The position numbers and the translations under genes are program-made. Shown piece by piece: positions 9,561 through 19,471 of a stretch of DNA of 64,000 nucleotides (its first letter is position 1; every line of letters begins with the position of its first letter). Source of the DNA: Pectinophora gossypiella (Eukaryota > Arthropoda > Insecta > Lepidoptera > Gelechiidae); the NCBI RefSeq assembly GCF_024362695.1, contig NC_065406.1:15252001-15316000 (forward strand), read 5' to 3'. The notes beneath the pieces are model-generated. The model saw nothing but the letters and a program-made list of their open reading frames with translations. It searched no databases and was not told where the DNA came from.

Positions 9561-10264
9561 TATAGTGGACAGATGAGTTTATATTTGGAGCTGGGTCATC
9601 TACAACATCACCCATTCCAAAAGCCGGGGAGAGATACAAATGCACTAACAACTCATTCCCAAGACCTGCACTAACCCGTTTCAACATAAATCGTATCGGG
9701 GCAAACCCAAAAATCCTGGCAAAATCGCATAGCAATTTCCTTTCCAATGTAACTAGTAGAAAATAAATAGAGCTCGTTTCTGAGCGTAATTACGTTAGGC
9801 AGATAAATTGGTGCCCGGGGTGTTATGTTCCGGGTAACGAACGGACGGATCGCCTTTCTGTATATGTAGGGAAGTAATTAGTATGCTCAGCGGATTCGAG
9901 AGGTAAGGTCACCTTTGCTTATGGGCTGGATAGGGATTTGTTTATGGTTACTATTGCGTAATTGCTAAAATGAAGCGGTTTGGAATGCGGCGATTTGTTT
10001 AAAAGATAGGATGGTAAAAGATGGAATGGGTTTTCGAGTGATAAGGCTGACAGAGAAAGATTTAAAGAGTGACAGAGAGGGAAAATATGTTTTTATCAAC
10101 TTGTAACACAAATAAGTGGATCTACTCGGCAAAGAATGTGGCACAACAGTGAAAAGATGACGAACTCAGCATTGTGTCTATTTCCAGACTTAGAAGGACT
10201 TACAAAGACCAAATTGGGGATTTCCTTAGAAAAATTTTAGTACTTTGAATTACATGCGTGTAAG
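9561..10264. other. No recognised element
   Basis: No motif, repeat relative or splice-supported frame was noticed. Confidence 0.5.
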
Positions 10265-10532
10265 ATTTTTTTTTTTGACATGACTTATTGTAGATTTGCC
10301 GCAGATGGCATTAACTACTTGGCCGGACAAATGGGGAGCGCTGAAGGCTCTCACCCGGTACAACGTTTAAGACAACAGGCCTGAGGGTGCCCAGTTGGGC
10401 GCGAACCTCGGCTCAGGGCGTCGTCTGAGAGGAAAAATATTTGAAAGAATTAATCGACCCTAGTGGGTCGATAGCGATAAGCGCTGAATGAGGGAAATCG
10501 TCGACCACGCCGGCGGGGTCGGTATCGGGGAC
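10265..10532 (-). mobile_element. LINE D 3' end with poly(A)
   Basis: Related to 17297-17640, 33418-33690 and a 48-bp piece at 34901-34948. On the minus strand the coding end KYFSSQTT is followed by 3' UTR landmarks CAGGCCTGTTGTCTTAAACG and GTAGTTAATGCCATCTGCGG, then an A-run, which appears as T's at 10267-10276. I cannot name the clade from this end alone. Second copy about 45413-45680. Confidence 0.65.
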
Positions 10533-10657
10533 CATGCGTGTAAGAAACGATTGATGAATGTGGAAGAAGTATGCCAGGATCTGTATGCAGTATGCATATG
10601 GAATTCTATAGTCTCTGCTTAGCTCGGTGGGAAATAGGCGTGAATTTATGTATGTAA
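10533..10657 (+). mobile_element. LINE E 3' end fragment
   Basis: Plus strand ATGCGTGTAAGAAACGATTG, AATGTGGAAGAAG, GAATTCTATAGTCTCTGCTT, GGTGGGAAATAGGCGTGA and an ATGT-type tail match the reverse complement of 29921-30060. It abuts LINE D directly. Second copy about 45681-45805. Confidence 0.75.
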
Positions 10658-10671
10658 CGGTGTTATTTATT

Positions 10672-10998
10672 CTTCTTTTTCTATCGTGTGGGTTGTGAGC
10701 TGAATTCCCAACATCATCAACCCTGGTGTCAGGGTTATTATTGAGCCGCCAAAAGCCCCCGCCATGGCTCATGTAACGACTACTTACTTACATCGGTAAG
10801 TAGTAACCGGGACCAACGGCTTAAAGTGCCTTCCGAAGCACGGATCATCTTACTTTTTGGACAATCAGGTGATCAGCCTGTAAAGTCCTAACCAAACTAG
10901 GGATCACAAAGTGATTTTTGTGATAGGTCCCCACGGGGATTCGAACCCGGGACCTCCGGATCGTAAGCCCAACGCTCAACCACTGGACCACGGTGGCC
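10672..10998 (-). mobile_element. SINE B2, full length, with 10-bp target-site duplication
   Basis: GTTATTTATT is at 10662-10671 and 10999-11008. On the minus strand: head GGCCACCGTGGTCCAGTGG, B box GGGTTCGAATCC, then ATCACTTTGTGATCCC, GGCTGATCACCTGATTGTCC, core CCGTGCTTCGGAAGGCAC and the B2 tail ending AGAAGAA. It landed at the end of the LINE E fragment. Second copy at 45820-46146. Confidence 0.85.
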
Positions 10999-11008
10999 GT
11001 TATTTATT

Positions 11009-11772
11009 TATAATATGGGTATATACACACGGACTTTAAACCTAATTTTTTTTATAACTTTTCCGTATTTATGCGAAAATATATCTCATTTTTTATCTTC
11101 TAAGAGATGCGAGAAAAGCAGTTCGAAAAACAAATACCTTATCTCACTTTCACCTTCGATACAAAAACAAAAGGGACACGGTAATGTATTCCGTCCAAAC
11201 AAAAAAAAACCTCACGTGACGGCCTAAAGGGAGGTGTACAAAAACAGCCACATCAGTTTACGAAGGAAAAACAGAAACAAAAAAAAATAGTCTTCCTTTG
11301 AGTGGTTTCTGAGATTTGCTTAGCAGCTTTAGTGAAAATAGGATGTTATTGTTTTTACTCGACTACAAAAAGGGGTTATGTGTTTCTCGCTAGATTTTTT
11401 TCCCGTAAGGTTTGCTGGTAGAAAACTCAATTGATTTTTTGTATGTGTAATTTTGGGTATGTACCCAACATGACTGTACAAAATAACTGTACAATAAAAA
11501 AAAAACATAAGTAAATAATTTTCATTATTCTATTTGAAAATAAACCTTTTCAATGTTTCAGACGGATTCATATTGAAATGTATTTCAATTCAATTCAATA
11601 TTTATTACATATCCAATGCTGACATCGCTCGTAAATATTAATCAAGTAACATTGAATATTAATATTCGTATGAAACGGTAAAAAAAACTGTTAGGTCTGA
11701 TTAATATCCGGATTATGAAATTCAAAAATATTTTTATTCAATACATATACATTACCATTGTTGCTGTTACGC
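11009..11772. other. No recognised element
   Basis: Very AT-rich. An ATTCA-repeat before TATTTATTACATATCC near 11586 resembles LINE 3' termini but is too short to assign. The 70-codon frame at 11015-11227 is lysine/serine-rich low complexity. Confidence 0.5.
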
Positions 11773-11782
11773 TGTGTGTGTG

Positions 11783-11827
<45 letters not shown>

Positions 11828-11884
11828 ACGCACGCGTGCGTGTGTGTGTGTGTGTTTGTGTGTGTGTATGTGTATGTGTGTGTG
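11773..11884. repeat. (GT)n/(GCGT)n compound microsatellite
   Basis: GT run, then GCGT units, a central GCGCACGCACGC flip, then GT again. It is 2 bp shorter in the second copy (46921-47030). The frames it produces on both strands are artefacts of the repeat. Confidence 0.95.
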
Positions 11885-12233
11885 AGAACCCGGTGTTATG
11901 TGTTTTAATTATAACATACAACAAGTGTAACTTTTGAATCATCATTTTTATTTAAGAAACGTGTCATTCGCATAAAACAACTGCAGTTTTTCACAACCTG
12001 TATAGCCGTGGAAAGAAGCTGCACGAAAAACCTCTGCGCATGGCCTTAGACGTTCTTTTAAAAAAATACATAAAATACTGTTAGATAATTTAGTAATTTG
12101 GCTGCCTAATATCAGTTCCCAGACAGTTAACACCATGCATTCATATCTTCTTGATAATCACTAATCTTATAATAAAAAAGGAAATATTCTTCTGGTTGGT
12201 ATCATAAAACAATTGAATCAATGATATCTTGGG
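11885..12233. other. No recognised element
   Basis: A 62-codon minus frame (11948-12136) is the same in both copies but has no recognisable domain. Confidence 0.5.
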
Positions 12234-12470
12234 ACACGTCACGGAAATCACTATGTGATTCCCTAATTTGGTTATAGGACATTAAAGGCTGATCACCTGA
12301 TTGTGCAAAAGAAAGATGATCCATGTTCCGGAAGGCACGTTAAGCCGTTGGTCCCGGTTACTATGTCAGGTTTTCTACTATGTCAGGTGCTTTTGGCGGC
12401 TCATTAGTATCTTTGACACCAGGGTTGATAGGGTTGGTAATCCACCACACAACCCACACGGTAGAAGAAG
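12234..12470 (+). mobile_element. SINE B2 without the tRNA head
   Basis: Begins at ATCACTATGTGATTCCC, then GGCTGATCACCTGATTGTG, core TTCCGGAAGGCACGTTAAGC and the B2 tail with an internal deletion, ending GGTAGAAGAAG. Second copy at 47380-47616. Confidence 0.8.
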
Positions 12471-12521
12471 AAAGACATCTTTCAGTTTGACTATTCAGTC
12501 ACATATAACAACATAAACATT

Positions 12522-12583
12522 CTATATACGTCCCATTGCTGGGCACAGGCCTCCCCTCAATCAACCGGAGGGGGTATGGATCA
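12522..12583 (-). mobile_element. SINE B1 tail fragment
   Basis: TATATACGTCCCATTGCTGG, then CCTCCCCTCAATCAACCGGA and GGGGGTATGG: the terminal 60 bp of the B1 tail in reverse. Second copy about 47668-47729. Confidence 0.8.
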
Positions 12584-12627
12584 ACAGTACCAGTGTACTA
12601 GTTTACTAATCAGTCAGTAAGGAAATA

Positions 12628-12711
12628 GGGGCCTTTGGCGGCTCAATAGTAACCCTGACACCAGGGTTGATGAGGTTGGTACTCCACATCACAACCCACA
12701 CGGTAGAAGAA
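12628..12711 (+). mobile_element. 84-bp SINE B2 tail insertion with 11-bp target-site duplication
   Basis: GTAAGGAAATA is at 12617-12627 and 12712-12722. Between them lies only the B2 tail, from GGGCCTTTGGCGG to GGTAGAAGAA. A second eroded tail end (CCACCTCACAACCCACAG) follows at about 12750-12792. Second copy at 47774-47857. Confidence 0.85.
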
Positions 12712-12839
12712 GTAAGGAAATATGCCAGGGTGATAAGAAGGTTGGTTTTGGTAATCCACCTCACAACCCACAGGAACCCGATAGGAGAAGAGTAAGGGAT
12801 TCATCATTGGTCTCACTTTTTCTTTCTCATATATGCATA

Positions 12840-13007
12840 TCATCGTGTCGGACGACGCTCAGTGGGTAGGCCCGCTATAAGGTGGACCGACGATCTGGTG
12901 AAGGTCGCGGGAAGCCGCTGGATGCGGGCAGCGCGGGACCGATCGTCGTGGAGATCTTTGGGGGAGGCCTATGCCCAGCAGTGGGCGTCATACGGCTGAT
13001 GATGATG
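12840..13007 (+). mobile_element. LINE R 3' end, 168 bp, with 9-bp target-site duplication
   Basis: ATATGCATA is at 12831-12839 and 13008-13016. One plus-strand frame reads TDDLVKVAGSRWMRAARDR, then a serine-tryptophan block and GEAYAQQWASYG with its stop inside the 3' GGCTGATGATGATG. This is the C-terminus of a lepidopteran RTE-like endonuclease/reverse-transcriptase LINE. Only about 50 codons are present. Second copy at 47986-48153. Confidence 0.85.
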
Positions 13008-13178
13008 ATATGCATAAACAAGATCACGCCTATGTACCATTGGGGGAGGCAGAGACCACAGAATTACGTCTATTACGTTCCCGAGACTCTTTCGCTGCTT
13101 CAGGTCCCTTGCTTTAGTGACCTTAGTATTACCTAGTGTATTAGTGAACTTTTCAATATTTGATATTACATGCTAATA

Positions 13179-13365
13179 AAGAAGAGGCAAGATGATTGGA
13201 CACTTAATAAGACACGACGAATTTATTAAAAATATCATAGAAGGGAAGCTATAAGGAAAGAAGAGGAGGGGAAGGTCAAGAAGAGCTTACATGTAACAGA
13301 TTACAGAGAAGGTGAACGTCGTGTCTTATTAGGACGCTCTCAAATTAATGATAATGATGATGATG
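13179..13365 (+). pseudogene. LINE F 3' end, 187 bp, with 10-bp target-site duplication
   Basis: CATGCTAATA is at 13169-13178 and 13366-13375. The plus strand encodes GKMIGHLIRHDEFIKNIIEG, then a stop, and later an RGRSRRAYM-like block. It ends TAATGATGATGATG. Stops and a missing segment show decay relative to 3196-3440. Second copy at 48325-48511. Confidence 0.85.
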
Positions 13366-13375
13366 CATGCTAATA

Positions 13376-13738
13376 GTAGGATAGAGATTCTGTAACACTG
13401 ACTTATGCTATTATTGTAAGTTTGTACGATAAGGTGCAAAAGTTCAATCAGTTTCCTGCAAGTTAATAAATTAACTGGTTGCACTTAAGATCTCCTGCTT
13501 ACGTGTCGTTTCTGTAATTGACCAGAAACACCTACAAAAACGTACATTTTATAATTATGACAACTAATGGTTCATAATTTCACCACTGTGTTCAGTGCTC
13601 AGTGACGTAACTTATGCTCTTTGATTGAACCTACCTATCCTGAGCAAATAAATGATTTCTGATATGACAATCCCATACATTTTATTAGAACACACTGTTG
13701 TTTTTGTAATCGTAGGTATTAGTATATCATTTATTATA
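13376..13738. other. No recognised element
   Basis: No reading frame or repeat relative stood out. Confidence 0.5.
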
Positions 13739-13900
13739 AATTAAATTAAAATTAAAATTGCTTTATTTCAGATTACAATGATGCATAATTTACATAATAA
13801 AAAATAAAAATAAATTAAATTAATAAATATAATAAAATAAAATCAGATAAAACAAATAAAATAAATTTAAAACATAATATAAAATACAAAGTCGGATTAT
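13739..13900. repeat. A/T low-complexity tract
   Basis: ATTAAA and AATAAA-like units dominate, with an internal GCTTTATTTCAG. It may be a retroposon 3' end in reverse, but nothing diagnostic remains. Second copy at 48885-49046. Confidence 0.6.
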
Positions 13901-14109
13901 GTATTCCGCTTTGCCTTAACCGGATGTTTCTAAAAAGAAAACGACCTTTTTATAATTGACAATAAAACTGAAAAGAGAAATGAGGGATACGTTTCTGACA
14001 CTTTTAGACTGAAGAATACTTATCGCGAGGATTAGAAAATGGTAGGTAAAATTAGGGAATATTTTAAACTAACACGTATTATTCATATCTCAAACAGAAA
14101 ATCTCTGAC

Positions 14110-14181
14110 TTGGACGGGACTTGAACCCGCAGCTGTTATCAAGCCGGGACGACCGTATTAACCTTTACACTACAGGGTCCT
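14110..14181 (-). mobile_element. tRNA-Val-like SINE head or tRNA relic
   Basis: Minus strand GACCCTGTAGTGTAAAGG (A-box-like), an anticodon loop TTGATAA in place of TTGACAA, and the B box GGGTTCAAGTCC. Anticodon-stem pairing is broken, so this is not a functional tRNA gene. A related piece lies at 25948-26013. Second copy at 49256-49327. Confidence 0.5.
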
Positions 14182-14191
14182 TATCCATTTC

Positions 14192-14530
14192 CATAAACTC
14201 ACGCCTATTTCCCACCGGGGTAAGTAGAGAATGTGGAATTCCATTTGCTTCGATCCTGACATATTTATCTTGCTTCCTCCACATTCATCAATCGTTTCAT
14301 ACACGCACGCCGGTTCAGAGTTGATCTTACTGAACCCTTTCTAAGGACATCTCCAATTTGGTCAATATACGTCCTTCTAGATCTTCCTCTGCCAGCTCTA
14401 CCATCAACCTTCGCTTTATATACTGCTTTCGTAATCCTATTATCCTTCATCCGCTCTATATGTTCAAACTAACTTAACATTCTCTTCTCAATCTTAGTCA
14501 CTATATCGTCTTTTACTCAATCCTATCTCA
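14192..14530 (-). pseudogene. LINE E 3' end with C-terminal coding remnant
   Basis: Minus frame 14450-14265 (61 codons) begins inside the conserved block at MKDNRITKAVYKAKVDGRAG, continues with GRSRRTYIDQIGDVLRKG, a CMKRLMNVEEAR end and a stop, followed by 3' UTR and GGGAAATAGGCGTGAG. Upstream the frame is broken. The 30105-30413 copy shows the preceding GWFGHVERM. This is the C-terminal tail of an RTE-type LINE protein, with no catalytic domain left. Second copy at 49338-49676. Confidence 0.75.
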
Positions 14531-14950
14531 TTCACCATTCGCCCTTTGTCACATTATGCGAAATTTTGATCTATATCGCCACTGCGCACTGACATCACGA
14601 TTATTCTATTTATATCTATTCACTGTCCTCCTATTCATTTAATAGACCTTAAATATTAACTTGACCTATTTTTTTTTAATAAATCTTGGCCCTGCTTTCA
14701 GGCAGGGTTCTATACTTCCGCGAGTGCACCCCTGCCTTACCGGTGCCCGGATAATTTGCATCTGAATCGCTCGTGATGCTCAGCCTCTGCTGCAAGGGTC
14801 ATGCTGACGCACGCGGCGCGACTTCCTATCCTAATATAATATATAGATAGACACATAGTTCCATACAAAAATCTAACAAAATATCGTTTCCAAGTCAATT
14901 TTGATGTATGTCACTTCAAGAATTTCGAAAAATTCCTAAAGTATGTCATA
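14531..14950. other. No recognised gene; GC-richer patch
   Basis: Positions 14690-14830 are GC-richer than their surroundings and contain CCTGCTTTCAGGCAGGG, a short hairpin. No relative was found elsewhere in the window. Confidence 0.45.
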
Positions 14951-15220
14951 ATCATCACCAGCCCATTAACGTCCCTACTGCTGGGGCACGGGCCTTCCCT
15001 ATGGATGGATAGGGCGACCATGCAGGCCCAGTGCGGTGCGGTTTATTAACGACTGCTAATGCAGCCGGGACCAACGGCTTAACGTGCCTTCCGAAGCACG
15101 GAGGAGCTCAAAATGAAAACTTTTTTTTGTGGTCACCCATCCTATGACCAGCCTTTGCGAAAGTTGCTTAACTTCAACAATGGCAGACCGAGCGCGTTTA
15201 CCGCTGCATCACCGAGCTCC
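14951..15220 (-). mobile_element. SINE C
   Basis: Same order as the copy at 5805-6095, with an internal gap where GATCGGGCCTTAAACC would be and a degraded A box (TGATGCAGCGG). No clear target duplication was seen. Second copy at 50097-50366. Confidence 0.85.
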
Positions 15221-15865
15221 TATTGTATGTACCTACGGTATAATCTAACTTTAACCTTATTAAGATGATTATAGAGGTTGAAACACGGCGCACGAATAAG
15301 AACGAAACGTTCATCGCTGCTATAACGCTTTTTTGACGGTGTCGTTTTTTAGGCAGTACCTATAAAATGATCGAGGGGCGCGACATTACATATCGCGGGC
15401 TTTGGAAAATTGACTCAGTGAATTGACGCTTATCAAAGCGTTGTACAGTCAGTATATTAATATAAATATACACTGCACAGTGGTTTGGGTATTATGACAC
15501 TAACCGAACGTATATTGGTCGAAACCCGCGTTTTAAGTCGCGTCACACGCGATGCATGTCCCATGCAGATGCCGCATAAATGTATATAAATCATTTAACA
15601 GCAGATAAAGAGATCCGCGCGAATACATTTCATTATATCCCCGTTGGCCGTTGTCGGTTTTTCGGTGAATAAGTAAATTCTTTTTTCATTTTTACAGTCG
15701 TTTGTTTAGGGGTGAAGCAATTAAAAGTATTGTTAGTGGGTTTTATTCCTTTTTTAATTTAAAGAATTGTATTTTTTTGAAAATGGAAGGTAGCGAAGGT
15801 GTTTAATAAATGACAGTTATGGAAGTTCTTTTCAAATTATAATTTAAAAGACTTCATTGCACATA
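15221..15865. other. Unassigned, GC-mixed, promoter-like stretch
   Basis: It contains TGTATATAAATC near 15581 (TATA-like) and many CG dinucleotides, and shows no relation to the repeats here. No open frame follows, so a promoter role is only a guess. Confidence 0.25.
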
Positions 15866-15900
15866 AACACAAAACAAAGGACTGTCCTTTGTTTTGTGTT
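15866..15900. repeat. Perfect 16-bp hairpin, 3-nt loop
   Basis: AACACAAAACAAAGGA (15866-15881), loop CTG, then its exact complement at 15885-15900. Too short for a typical animal miRNA precursor. Second copy at 51012-51046. Confidence 0.8.
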
Positions 15901-16638
15901 CGACTGCTCATTTTTTAATTCTTTTCTAAGGCTCTATTATATTTCGAAGACAAATCTACTGCTACTATTGGTACACTTGTGTTGATGATCTGGTTACTTA
16001 CTAACTACGTGGATTTCATATTGTACGAGTTATTGTGAGATAATAATTTATATTATGTTGGTAGGTTAACATGTTTATTTTAAATTATTTTTAAAGAAAA
16101 TCCAAGTCAAGAGTATTATAAACTGGCGAACACGCATGAAGCCTAACGAGTGTGGTGTGTCAGGATTGTAGTAAGTGAAACTTGGTCTCTATCAGAGGTC
16201 TCTACCTTCACTAACGGGAAATGGGCGTGATTTTATGTACACATAAATGTATTTATAACAACGCACCGATGCGATTTCGCCCGTGAGTCCTTTCTCTTTG
16301 AAATCCTCTCTATAACTAAGTCGTCAGACGATTGTAACAGGTGCAACTTAGTATGATAATCCTTTTGCACTGATTTCAGTTTCCGAATGCTTCTAGAAGC
16401 TTCAATCATAAACTTCGACACCAACAATCGTTCAAGTTTAACTGGCAGGCTTTAGAACTGTCGAGAGAACTAGCTAGCAGCTTAGAATACTTCAGTCTGT
16501 ATCTTCGAGTGTTCATAGAGAGTATTAGGGTTGAATTAATCAGGCTGCACAGCATCGCACACAGGCTCTTCTGCTTAAAAGGAGTCATCAATCCTAACTT
16601 AGAAACACTATTGTAAAGTGAAATAAAATATTTTTAAT
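15901..16638. other. No recognised gene; two overlapping minus frames
   Basis: Minus frames 16427-16233 (64 codons) and 16591-16406 (61 codons) overlap by 22 bp in different phases. Neither has a recognisable domain. They could be a decayed coding piece or chance. Confidence 0.3.
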
Positions 16639-16714
16639 ACATACATACACATACATAAACTCACGCCTATTTCCCACCGGGGAAAGCAGAGACTATAGAA
16701 TTCCATTTTCTATT
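16639..16714 (-). mobile_element. LINE E terminal fragment
   Basis: CATACATACACATACATAAA followed by CTCACGCCTATTTCCCACCG and GCAGAGACTATAGAATTCC: the last about 75 bp of family E including its ATGT tail. Second copy at 51785-51860. Confidence 0.8.
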
Positions 16715-16830
16715 TGAAAATATTTTTCATTTTCATCGCACTTTTCTATGCTTCCATCCTTTTCTCCGTTCAACTCCTAACCGTCATTTAATAAAGCGAG
16801 AAAAAGAGTGGGACTGCGACGACTCTACTA

Positions 16831-17150
16831 CTTCTTCTATCGTGTGGGTTATGAGGTGGATTACCAAACCCATCAACCCTGGTGTCAGGGTTACTTTTGA
16901 ACAGCAAAAGGCTCAATGGCTAATGTAACATCTATTAACTTGCATCAGTAAGTAGTAACCGGGACCAACGGCTTAACGTGCCTTCCAAAGCACGAATCAA
17001 TTTCCTTTCAGAAAATCAGGTGGTAAACCTGTAAAGTCTTAACCAAACTAGGGATCACAATGTGATTTTCATGATATGTCCCCACCGGGATTTGAATCCG
17101 GGACCTCCGTATCGTGGGTCGAACGCTCAAACCACTGCACCACCGAGGTC
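16831..17150 (-). mobile_element. SINE B2, nearly full length
   Basis: Plus strand runs from CTTCTTCTATCGTGTGGG through CAACGGCTTAACGTGCC to GACCTCCGTATCGTGGG and a head end ACCACCGAGGTC. It is more diverged than the 10672 copy. Second copy at 51977-52296. Confidence 0.85.
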
Positions 17151-17296
17151 ATTACGACTACTACCACACGACTAATAAAATATCATTCAATATGGGCTTT
17201 AAGTCGTGGCCGTGGAATATACATAGTTTATATCGAGAACATAAATTAGACGACAGCTAGGTGTCAGCAAGCTTTCTGCCATCAGACTGCTCGGTA

Positions 17297-17640
17297 GTTG
17301 ACTGCCTTTTTTATGACGTGACTTTTTGTAGATTTGCCGCAGATGGCATTAACTACTTGGCCGGACAATTGGGGAGCGCTGAAGGCTCTCACCCGGTACA
17401 ACGTTTAAGACAACAGGCCTGAGGGTGCCCAGTTGGACTCGAACCTCGGCTCAGAGCGTCGTCTGAGAGGAAAAATATTTGAAAGAATAGACCCTAGTGG
17501 GTCTATAGCGATAAGCGCTGATTGAAGGAAATCGTCGACCACTCCGGCGGGGTTGGTATCGCGGGGTCCTGAAGTGTTTGGTGTCGCGAGCTGATTGGCC
17601 GCCTCTATGGCTAGAGTAATCGGGTCGTCGGGATTGTAAG
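17297..17640 (-). pseudogene. LINE D 3' end with C-terminal coding remnant
   Basis: Minus frame 17654-17451 (67 codons) reads through RYQPRRSGRRFPSISAYRYR to FKYFSSQTTL and a stop. The 3' UTR and a short A-rich end follow. The product is basic, of unknown role, and certainly a fragment. Second copy at about 52443-52786. Confidence 0.6.
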
Positions 17641-17748
17641 TAGTTGATTGCCAAAACGCTATAGTTTACGAGAGAAGAAGAAATATAATTCTGTTTCGTT
17701 AGTTGTTTGTTGTTTCAATCATTCTGTCGACCTACATCTTCGAAGCAT

Positions 17749-18045
17749 CATCATCATCATCATCAGCCCATTAACGTCCCCACTGCTGGGGCACGGGCCT
17801 TCCCTATGGATGGGTAGGGAGATCGGGCCTTAAACCATCACGCGGGCCCAGTGCGGATTGATGGTTATTAACGACTGCTAATGCAGCCGGGACCAACGGC
17901 TTAACGTGCCTTCCGAAGCAAGGAGGAGCTCGAGATGAAAACATTTCACCCACCCATCACCCATCCAATGACCGGCCTTTGCGAAAGTTGCTTTACTTCA
18001 ACAATCGCAGACCGAGCGCGTTAACCGCTGCGCCAGCGAGCTCCT
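17749..18045 (-). mobile_element. SINE C
   Basis: (CAT)n at the plus-strand start, then CAGCCCATTAACGTCCCC and the rest of the family order. TTCGAAGCAT occurs at 17739-17748 and 18055-18064, a likely 10-bp target duplication with about 9 extra bases at the 5' end of the element. Second copy at 52895-53191. Confidence 0.85.
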
Positions 18046-18248
18046 CAAAAAGTGTTCGAAGCATACCTTTCTCAATTCTTCCAAATATTTCTTCTACTCC
18101 CAGCCCAGTGGTGAAGTGATCAACACTTTAAACCCAAACCCGTCAATTAGACAAGCTTTTAAGTAATATAAAGATTTATGTCGGGAGCTGCCCGGTAAAT
18201 CTGGGAAGGATGGCAGCATCGACGGTACAATCTACTAGACACCAAATC

Positions 18249-18473
18249 TCCTCTCGTGTGGGTTGTGAGGTGTAACGACTACCTACTTACATCAGTAAGT
18301 AAGTACTAAGTACTATAGTAACCGGGACCAACGGCTTAACGTGCTTTTCTAAGCACGGATCATCTTACTTTTGGTCAATCAGTAATGTCCTAACCAAACT
18401 AGGGATCACAAAGTAATTTTTGCGGTATTTTCCCGCCGGGATTCAAACTCGAGATCTCGAGATCGTGGTGGGC
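18249..18473 (-). mobile_element. SINE B2 with internal deletion
   Basis: CTCGTGTGGGTTGTGAGG joins directly to TGTAACGACTACC, so about 80 bp of the B2 tail are missing. The core and the leader follow, but the head is eroded. Second copy at 53395-53619. Confidence 0.75.
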
Positions 18474-18930
18474 CTGTTGCCTATTTAATATAACTTTATT
18501 CAGCTTAAATGTATTTTTTTACTAAAGAATAAGAAACAAGAATAATGGAAAAATAAATTAACGAGTTTCTTATTTGCACAAACAAATTACAAAGAAGTAA
18601 AACAATCATTTTTTTTATATCCTTTATATTTATAAGTATAATATTTTATTTGTCGAACATCTCATCCACCTAACACTAATGCAGCTACTCAGTGTATAGG
18701 TATAAAAATGCCTCAAAATGACTACGGCACAGGACACTATGACTTTAGAATCTTAGGAGTCTAAAGGTTGTATTGTCGATGGACGGCGGGAAGCAATATG
18801 TGTCGGGATTGAGGAGGGTCCTGTATCGCAGCTCGCGACCGATTTCATTAATGTCTCTCACTGTACACCTGTCCGGCGGAAGCCATCTTGATATTTGTCC
18901 GTTCCAATAGGTATTGACTATACGACGTAA
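18474..18930. other. No recognised element
   Basis: An AT-rich first half, then a GC-richer part (18780-18900) without an open frame or relatives here. Confidence 0.5.
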
Positions 18931-19030
18931 ACAGCCTATATACGTCCCACTGGGCGCTTCCCCTTAATCAATCGGAGGGGATATGGAGCATGTTCTGCCA
19001 CGCTGTTCCACTGTTGGTTGGTGGTGGTGC
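18931..19030 (-). mobile_element. SINE B1 tail fragment
   Basis: CCTATATACGTCCCACTGGG, then CCCTTAATCAATCGGAGGGG and GATATGGAGCATG: the B1 tail in reverse, diverged. Second copy at 54077-54176. Confidence 0.65.
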
Positions 19031-19093
19031 GTATTTGTTACAATATAAGAAGGGTTAGTATAAACACCCACTCATCTAGGGGGCGAGCCTCCT

Positions 19094-19382
19094 TATCATC
19101 ATCAGCCCATTAACGTCCCCACTGCCGGGGCACGGGCCTTCCCTATGGATGGATAGGGAGATCGGGCCTTAAACTATCACGCGGGCCCAGTGCGGATTGA
19201 TGGTTATTAACGACTGCTAATGCAACCGGGACCAATGGCTTAACGTGCCTTCTGAAGCACGGAGGGGCTCGAGATGAAAACTTTTTTTGTAGTCACCCAT
19301 CCTATGACCGGCCTTTGCGAAAGTTGCTTAACTTCAACAATCGCAGACTGAGCGCGTTTATCGCTGCGCCACCGAACTCCTC
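19094..19382 (-). mobile_element. SINE C
   Basis: Complete family order from ATCATCATCAGCCCATTAAC to CCGAACTCCTC, with several point changes. No clean target duplication was recognised. Second copy at 54240-54528. Confidence 0.85.
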
Positions 19383-19471
19383 AGGGGGGGTTTAGAGCCT
19401 ATTGTCATTATTTTTTTTATGTCTTTATTAATTGTCGATTATATTATGTCTGTGTTGCACTTAGCTATTCA

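Noticed and set aside
10413..10772. 119-codon minus frame
   Set aside because: It crosses the borders of a LINE D fragment, a LINE E fragment and a SINE B2, so it cannot be an old gene.
16233..16591. Two overlapping minus frames as one frameshifted gene
   Set aside because: No recognisable domain in either, and both are short; chance cannot be excluded.
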